In this document: piece by piece, positions 40,638 through 44,920 of the stretch
How positions within the stretch are numbered: the first letter of the stretch is position 1
Layout: the number at the start of each line of letters is the position of its first letter
Assembly: GCA_949291395.1 (NCBI GenBank)
Contig: CASEVW010000185.1
Span: 1-44,920, forward strand
Origin: an uncultured Oscillospiraceae bacterium
GTDB taxonomy: Bacteria > Bacillota > Clostridia > Oscillospirales > Ruminococcaceae
Direction: 5' to 3'
Length of the DNA: 44,920 bases
Made by a program: the position numbers and the translations under genes
Notes under the pieces: generated by a model
The model's input: only the letters and a program-made list of their open reading frames with translations
The model's database searches: none
What the model was told of the DNA's origin: nothing

Positions 40638-43600
40638 TTATAAACTCAGTTTTGCTCCCAGGGCCAGAATGGCTGACTGAAGCTCCATGAAAGCATGTGT
40701 CAGATCTTTGTTGTATTCGGCAGAAACTTTTCCGTTTGCCTCGCCGGTGATTACTAAGCTGCCGTCTTCTGCTGGGATGGCTTCGAGGTCTACTGCTGGA
40801 TGGGCGTATACCACAGGGGTGGCAAGCTCGTAGACGATGGTGACAGGAGTACCTGCGGCGTATTGGGCAGCGAGGTATGCCTTCCAGTCAGACGCGCTTT
40901 GGTAGCCCTGTGCAGAAATAAATCCGGTTCCAATTGCCACGTTTCCGTCTTTGTCTACAAAAATCCCATTTCCTGCATAGCTGTATGTGTAAGGCATGTG
41001 AGAGCATTTTCCACTGCTTGTATTTGTTCCTTTCAACCCAGTCACAAACCGGTACAGGCCAATCCCCCACGTCGCCCAGTTCTCCGTCCCATTCAGCACC
41101 CGCACCCCTTTTTTGTGCGTTTCCAGGCTCACCGGGATATCCTTATCCTCGGTGTACTCGGTGGAGCGATACCAGATGGTGAGGGGGGCGCTTTTCAGAT
41201 GGGCTTTCAGCGCACTAACTGTAGAAATCCCTGGAATTCTGACGTGAATAGAAGTAGCCTGATCGGCTAAATAATCGACCATACTAAAACTTCCGTCATA
41301 ATTTGCGGAATATGTTTCGTGTGCTGTTTTCACGAACAAATAAGAACTGTAAGCTGTTGCGGTGTCACTTGCCCTATAGTTTGTTAATCCAGGCACTTGA
41401 ATGAAAAATCGACGGCTTCCGCTTGCTGCGGTTGCAGCAGGTCCATCCAGAATCCAGTTCTCATCCTCGCTTCCGTCAAAAACAACCACCTTATCACATC
41501 CACTCTTTGTCCGACTGATAACCATGTCGCCTTCGCATAGAGGCTGGGTGAGTTTCAAATAATTACTCTTGTACTCTCTGCCGGTAAGCTGGATGGAGGT
41601 ATATGAAACATCACCTGGCAAAGGTTTTTTCTCTTTGCCATTAACCACCTTGTTATAACATATTGTAAGCGGGATGCCTGCGTTGTTAAGCCTGCTTAAT
41701 TTTTCCTTAAAAGCAGAAATATCCGCACACTCAAGGTCAGTAACAATAATACTTACTGTGTAATTTAGATATATTCCATTTTTAGTGCCAATCTCTGTAC
41801 CAGAAGAGAACAGGGGATACATGTTGGATACTCCCTTATAAATATATCCACCAGAAGGAACAAAAGTAGTGAATGTGTTAGCTTTTTCTTTGTATACATA
41901 CCAACTTTCAACCCCGGTAAAAAACGTTACATTACAATAGTTTCTTGCATTTATAATTTCCCTCACATTCGCTGGGCCAGAATCACCAGTTCCATTCTGC
42001 ACCGTAAACCCATGGGCAGTAACAGCAACATTACTATGCTTGTCAGGATAAATAGTAACAGAAGTCGCAGCATCAGAAGTACCTTTCAGAGCACGAGCGA
42101 AAATATTACTATTTTTCTTTTTGGAGTAACTCTTCTCTTCTAGCTCATTGACAGTTTTGTCCAGTGATTTATGATAAGATACTGAAATTTCGTTATCACT
42201 TAACACGGACATTTTTCCATCTGAACCAGGTACGGCCACCAAGTCAACAGCCGGATGGGCGTAGGTGATGGGGGTGGCAAGCTCGTATACGATGGTAACG
42301 GGAGTGCCGGCGGCAATCTGAGCGGTAAAGTACTCATTGTATTCTTCGACCGTACTAAACCCATCCATTTTAAAGGCCAATGTCACCCCATCTGCGCCAG
42401 CATACACACCGGATGGTTCCGAGTACGGCGACGTGGACGGTGCATGGGAACATATAGGATATGTTTTAGGTTTTAGATTTCCAATTTTAAAGTACAGGAT
42501 AGTGGCCGCACCACTGCCGGTTACATTGGTGACCACCAGAACCCCCTTTTTGTGCGTTTCCAGGCTCACCGGGATGTCGTTGGCCTCGGTGTAGGCTGTG
42601 GAGCGATAGTGGACGAGGAGCGGGTTAGCGGCAAGGTGCTCTTTAAGAGCAGAAACAGACGAAATTCCAGGTATTGCGATATTGATAACGCCATTAACAT
42701 TAACGCCAAAACCGCATTTTGAGGAGTAGACGGTTTCAATTGATAAAGCCGCTACTGTGTCACCATAAATAACAGCTGGCACTGCGTTTGAGCTTGGTCT
42801 TGCAACACTTGCTTGAATAGCATTTGTATAAAATACACCGCCAGTATTGTCTCCCCACTTCTCATCAGCGCTTCCGTCAAAAACAACCACCTTATCGCAC
42901 CCGCTCTTTGTCCGGCTTACCAGGGTATCACCTGCGCACAGAGGTTTGGTCAGGGGCAAGCAGATGCCCCGGTACTCGCCGCCGGTTAGCTGGATGGGGG
43001 CGTAGAGGCCGGTCACATCGGCGGATTCAGCGGGGATATACCAAGCAATGACCGGTTTACCTTCGGACTTCTTTCTGCGTAAAAAGGCTTTAAGCTCTGC
43101 CTCCGTAGTTCCGATTTCACTTTTTCTGTACCGGATATGCACCCCACCAGAGGGCGATACCTTTACGACTTCCATATTTCTACTGGGAAAAGTATCTCCG
43201 GTGATCACATCCCCAATAGTCGATATCGTGTAATCTTTCTCCGAGCCGATCGCCTTAGGCACCACACCGCCCACATAAAACTGGGAATGAGTGTCACTCC
43301 ACCACTCAACGTTATTTGCCGTCCAGGCCCAATCCGCACTCAATTCGATTTCTCTTAATTCTAGCCCGCCATTGGTCAGCTGGCGCACATTCGTGGGGCT
43401 GGGGTCGCCGGTGCCAAGCTGCTTCGTGAAACCATAAACAGTCACTGCCAGATTACTTCCGGCTTCCGGATATACTTCAACAGTGGTTCCCCTCTCAGAC
43501 TCTTTGACCTGAGACTTCGCATACATTGTATTTGACTCGTTTTTGGTATACGCCTCGTTGCCAGCCACAATTTTCTCAACTCTTGCCTCTGCTTGTTCCG

Positions 43601-44252
43601 CACCTTGACGAGCAGCCTGGGCACCATCCATATATCCTTTCGCCTTGCTCAGGTCTGATTTCATCACAGTATTCGCATCAGCAATCTGTTTTCTGATCTC
43701 ATTGTTCAACGCCTGCATCTTAGCGTTCCATTCAATTAGTTCGGTCGGGAAATCCTCAATGACACTGCCAGACACATTCAGTCCGTCCAGCACAGGCAGC
43801 GTTTCAGGGATTGTATTCCAGCAGTATGTGTACAGCTTAGTCGCATTATCGATCTCATAAAATCTCACAGAAAAAGAAACAGCGCCAGCATACTTGCATA
43901 CAATACTATCGACTTCCCATTTGAAAACGATCTTTCCAGGCACTGTGGTCGTGTCCAGATCAATGACAGGATAGATTCCTTCGTCTGCATCCTCGGCTCC
44001 TGCGTTGATATATTGAATAACACAGGTTTTGGTACTTAGATCCACATCATCAAAAATGCGGTCAATCTCGAAGTAGATTTTCTCCGAACGCTGGTCAGTT
44101 CTAACACCTAAGAATTTAAATTCCGGTGGGATAACAATAGTACGCTTTTCAGAATCAATAATAAACCGTGGCTCGTTACTCTGATCCAATAAAAAGAACG
44201 AATGGTCTGTTGAATTTTGAATTTCTCGAAGTTGTTCAAAATAAGAATCCAT
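40638..44252 (-). CDS. Large phage tail/baseplate protein with duplicated module
   Basis: 1204 residues. The N-terminal 170 residues (IIDSEKRTIVIPPEFKFLGV, then a beta-rich domain) resemble the BppU/upper baseplate domain that attaches to the phage. A helical segment with VMKSDLSKAKGYMDGAQAAR follows (about 185-235). Two large related modules come next (about residues 256-696 and 730-1187). They share LSxPLCxGDxxxSRTKSGCDKVVVFDGS (paraphrased), DIPVSLETHKKGV and TPVTIVYELATP. The modules probably bind the host surface or mediate trimer contacts. A short helical C terminus closes the protein. Very long for a single tail gene; the duplication explains the size. Confidence 0.8.
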   Translation of the reverse strand: MDSYFEQLREIQNSTDHSFFLLDQSNEPRFIIDSEKRTIVIPPEFKFLGVRTDQRSEKIYFEIDRIFDDVDLSTKTCVIQYINAGAEDADEGIYPVIDLDTTTVPGKIVFKWEVDSIVCKYAGAVSFSVRFYEIDNATKLYTYCWNTIPETLPVLDGLNVSGSVIEDFPTELIEWNAKMQALNNEIRKQIADANTVMKSDLSKAKGYMDGAQAARQGAEQAEARVEKIVAGNEAYTKNESNTMYAKSQVKESERGTTVEVYPEAGSNLAVTVYGFTKQLGTGDPSPTNVRQLTNGGLELREIELSADWAWTANNVEWWSDTHSQFYVGGVVPKAIGSEKDYTISTIGDVITGDTFPSRNMEVVKVSPSGGVHIRYRKSEIGTTEAELKAFLRRKKSEGKPVIAWYIPAESADVTGLYAPIQLTGGEYRGICLPLTKPLCAGDTLVSRTKSGCDKVVVFDGSADEKWGDNTGGVFYTNAIQASVARPSSNAVPAVIYGDTVAALSIETVYSSKCGFGVNVNGVINIAIPGISSVSALKEHLAANPLLVHYRSTAYTEANDIPVSLETHKKGVLVVTNVTGSGAATILYFKIGNLKPKTYPICSHAPSTSPYSEPSGVYAGADGVTLAFKMDGFSTVEEYNEYFTAQIAAGTPVTIVYELATPITYAHPAVDLVAVPGSDGKMSVLSDNEISVSYHKSLDKTVNELEEKSYSKKKNSNIFARALKGTSDAATSVTIYPDKHSNVAVTAHGFTVQNGTGDSGPANVREIINARNYCNVTFFTGVESWYVYKEKANTFTTFVPSGGYIYKGVSNMYPLFSSGTEIGTKNGIYLNYTVSIIVTDLECADISAFKEKLSRLNNAGIPLTICYNKVVNGKEKKPLPGDVSYTSIQLTGREYKSNYLKLTQPLCEGDMVISRTKSGCDKVVVFDGSEDENWILDGPAATAASGSRRFFIQVPGLTNYRASDTATAYSSYLFVKTAHETYSANYDGSFSMVDYLADQATSIHVRIPGISTVSALKAHLKSAPLTIWYRSTEYTEDKDIPVSLETHKKGVRVLNGTENWATWGIGLYRFVTGLKGTNTSSGKCSHMPYTYSYAGNGIFVDKDGNVAIGTGFISAQGYQSASDWKAYLAAQYAAGTPVTIVYELATPVVYAHPAVDLEAIPAEDGSLVITGEANGKVSAEYNKDLTHAFMELQSAILALGAKLSL
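40693..42065 (-). repeat. Tail-protein module, copy 2
   Basis: This is the second copy of the 1.3-1.4 kb module in the large tail gene, from TSVTIYP to SAEYNKDLTH. Nearly identical blocks to copy 1 include the TKSGCDKVVVFDGS region (41470-41513) and the TPVTIVYELATP region (40800-40862). Confidence 0.75.
42165..43487 (-). repeat. Tail-protein module, copy 1
   Basis: First copy of the duplicated module, from TTVEVYP to SVSYHKSLDKT. Its TKSGCDKVVVFDGS region is at 42871-42914 and its TPVTIVYELATP region at 42250-42320. Between the blocks the copies differ strongly, so the variable parts have diverged or been replaced. Confidence 0.75.
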
Positions 44253-44376
44253 GTCTATTATGTCACATCCTTTCTATTATTGATTTTATTTAAAAGATTT
44301 TTGCAAAAAGAAAAATCTCCACCACCCACAATAAAGTGAATGATGAAGTCTCTTTATCAAAACACATTGCAATGAA

Positions 44377-44920
44377 TTAAACTGTAGCCTGCCCATTTAA
44401 GTACAAGAAAACATAAGACGCAGCTTTTGGTACATAGCCACCAATTTCAATCATAAGTTGATCGCCAGCATTACAGGTATAGTCTTGCGTCCACAAACCA
44501 CTCAAATCATAGTCATCATACGCATTGACTGCCCAGTTCCCGTTTACTCCGATTTTCACATTGAATTTTCCGTTTCTGTCTGAGTCGTGTCCAGAATATC
44601 TAACCTGAATTCTATATTTTCCTGCAACTGGGGCAGACACGGTTGTTCTAGCAGGAGTTGGCCACGGAGAGTCTGCATTAAGATTGAAATTCAAAACTTC
44701 AGGATAAGACAGTTGCCATTTCAGAGTTCCCGTCAAGCCTAACATAGTCACACCGCTTTTGAGTTTATCTGCTGTCAGCCCGATCACATTTCTCACCTGA
44801 TCGTAGCTCAAATACGAATATTGCCCACCGTCCCACCAACATCCGTGAATTCCTGCGGGTGGGGCAATTTCAAAACGGCCATTCGCAAGGCGAACATATT
44901 CACACCAGTTTGGCGTTCCC
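44377..44920 (-). CDS. Phage tail protein, C-terminal part (runs off the window)
   Basis: The frame stays open to the end of the window; its real start lies beyond. About 180 residues are visible. It contains LANGRFEIAPPAGIHG, then IGLTADKLKSGVTMLGLTGT, the glycine/threonine repeat found at the ends of many tail proteins. A beta-rich carbohydrate-binding-like domain follows (VAGKYRIQVRYSGHDSD to the end, about 95 residues). It is probably a tail or baseplate component upstream of the large tail gene in the late operon. The 124-bp gap to the next gene shows no feature beyond the ribosome binding site. Confidence 0.75.
   Translation of the reverse strand, partial: GTPNWCEYVRLANGRFEIAPPAGIHGCWWDGGQYSYLSYDQVRNVIGLTADKLKSGVTMLGLTGTLKWQLSYPEVLNFNLNADSPWPTPARTTVSAPVAGKYRIQVRYSGHDSDRNGKFNVKIGVNGNWAVNAYDDYDLSGLWTQDYTCNAGDQLMIEIGGYVPKAASYVFLYLNGQATV

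Larger units (their letters stand above)
36457..44920. mobile_element. Prophage, left end (continues beyond the window)
   Basis: Integrase, holin, coiled-coil membrane protein, endolysin and tail/baseplate genes lie together in DNA that is clearly more AT-rich than the host part. Late genes run on the minus strand towards the integrase. Lysogeny, replication, packaging, head and most tail genes are outside the window. Confidence 0.9.

Noticed and set aside
40693-43487. Repeats in the tail gene as a CRISPR or transposon
   Set aside because: They are two coding modules in one frame without spacers, terminal repeats or a transposase.

Overview
The window looks like chromosome from a strictly anaerobic, GC-rich gut Firmicute of the Ruminococcaceae/Oscillospiraceae type (Faecalibacterium/Gemmiger/Subdoligranulum-like; this is an inference). 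The grounds are AGGAGG-type ribosome binding sites, Gram-positive style BMP/Nup transporter genes, a hybrid-cluster protein with hemerythrin and rubrerythrin, split transketolase genes, and a lower-GC Firmicutes-type prophage at the right end. No rRNA, tRNA or CRISPR array was seen.

Layout. (1) 1-108: the 3' end of a group II intron (domains V and VI) on the + strand, 14 bp beyond the stop codon of the first gene. (2) 123-7637, minus strand: one operon led by a ROK-type repressor with a clear promoter and a palindromic operator. It encodes a TIM-barrel protein, an ion-transporter-superfamily permease, a hydantoinase/oxoprolinase-type ATPase, an HExxH metalloprotein and an FAD oxidoreductase. 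It reads as a catabolic pathway whose substrate I cannot name. (3) 7815-8945: a surface-anchored protein of unknown function. (4) 9077-22655, minus strand: a long operon headed by a Crp/Fnr-family regulator. It encodes a cytoplasmic-type sulfatase, a complete BMP-type nucleoside ABC importer, cytidine deaminase, nucleoside hydrolase, ribulose-phosphate epimerase, RpiB, split transketolase, a fucose-isomerase-like protein and transaldolase. In effect this is nucleoside import, base release and a full non-oxidative pentose phosphate branch, with a sulfatase added and no ribokinase visible. (5) 22900-27494: DedA-family protein, then a Crp/Fnr regulator divergent from hcp, an unknown gene and a hemerythrin gene (a nitrosative/oxidative stress cluster). 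(6) 27497-33989: AraC regulator divergent from an old-yellow-enzyme type flavin/Fe-S reductase; a second AraC regulator with a membrane-tethered periplasmic-binding-protein-like protein; an RlmD/TrmA-type RNA methyltransferase. (7) 34073-36366: an NAD(P)-binding protein divergent from an HxlR regulator that carries an apparent 1-nt frameshift, then an EamA-type exporter.

(8) 36395-44920: the last codons of a rubrerythrin-like gene mark the junction with a prophage. The visible phage part is a tyrosine integrase, then (minus strand) holin, a membrane/coiled-coil protein, GH25 endolysin, a small XkdX-like protein, a 1204-residue tail/baseplate protein built around a tandem duplication, and part of another tail protein running off the window. 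The phage end is visibly more AT-rich and uses different codons from the host part.

Many junctions inside the two large host operons carry perfect inverted repeats without a good T-run. They probably tune the mRNA level of individual cistrons; the one after the BMP lipoprotein gene looks like a leaky terminator.
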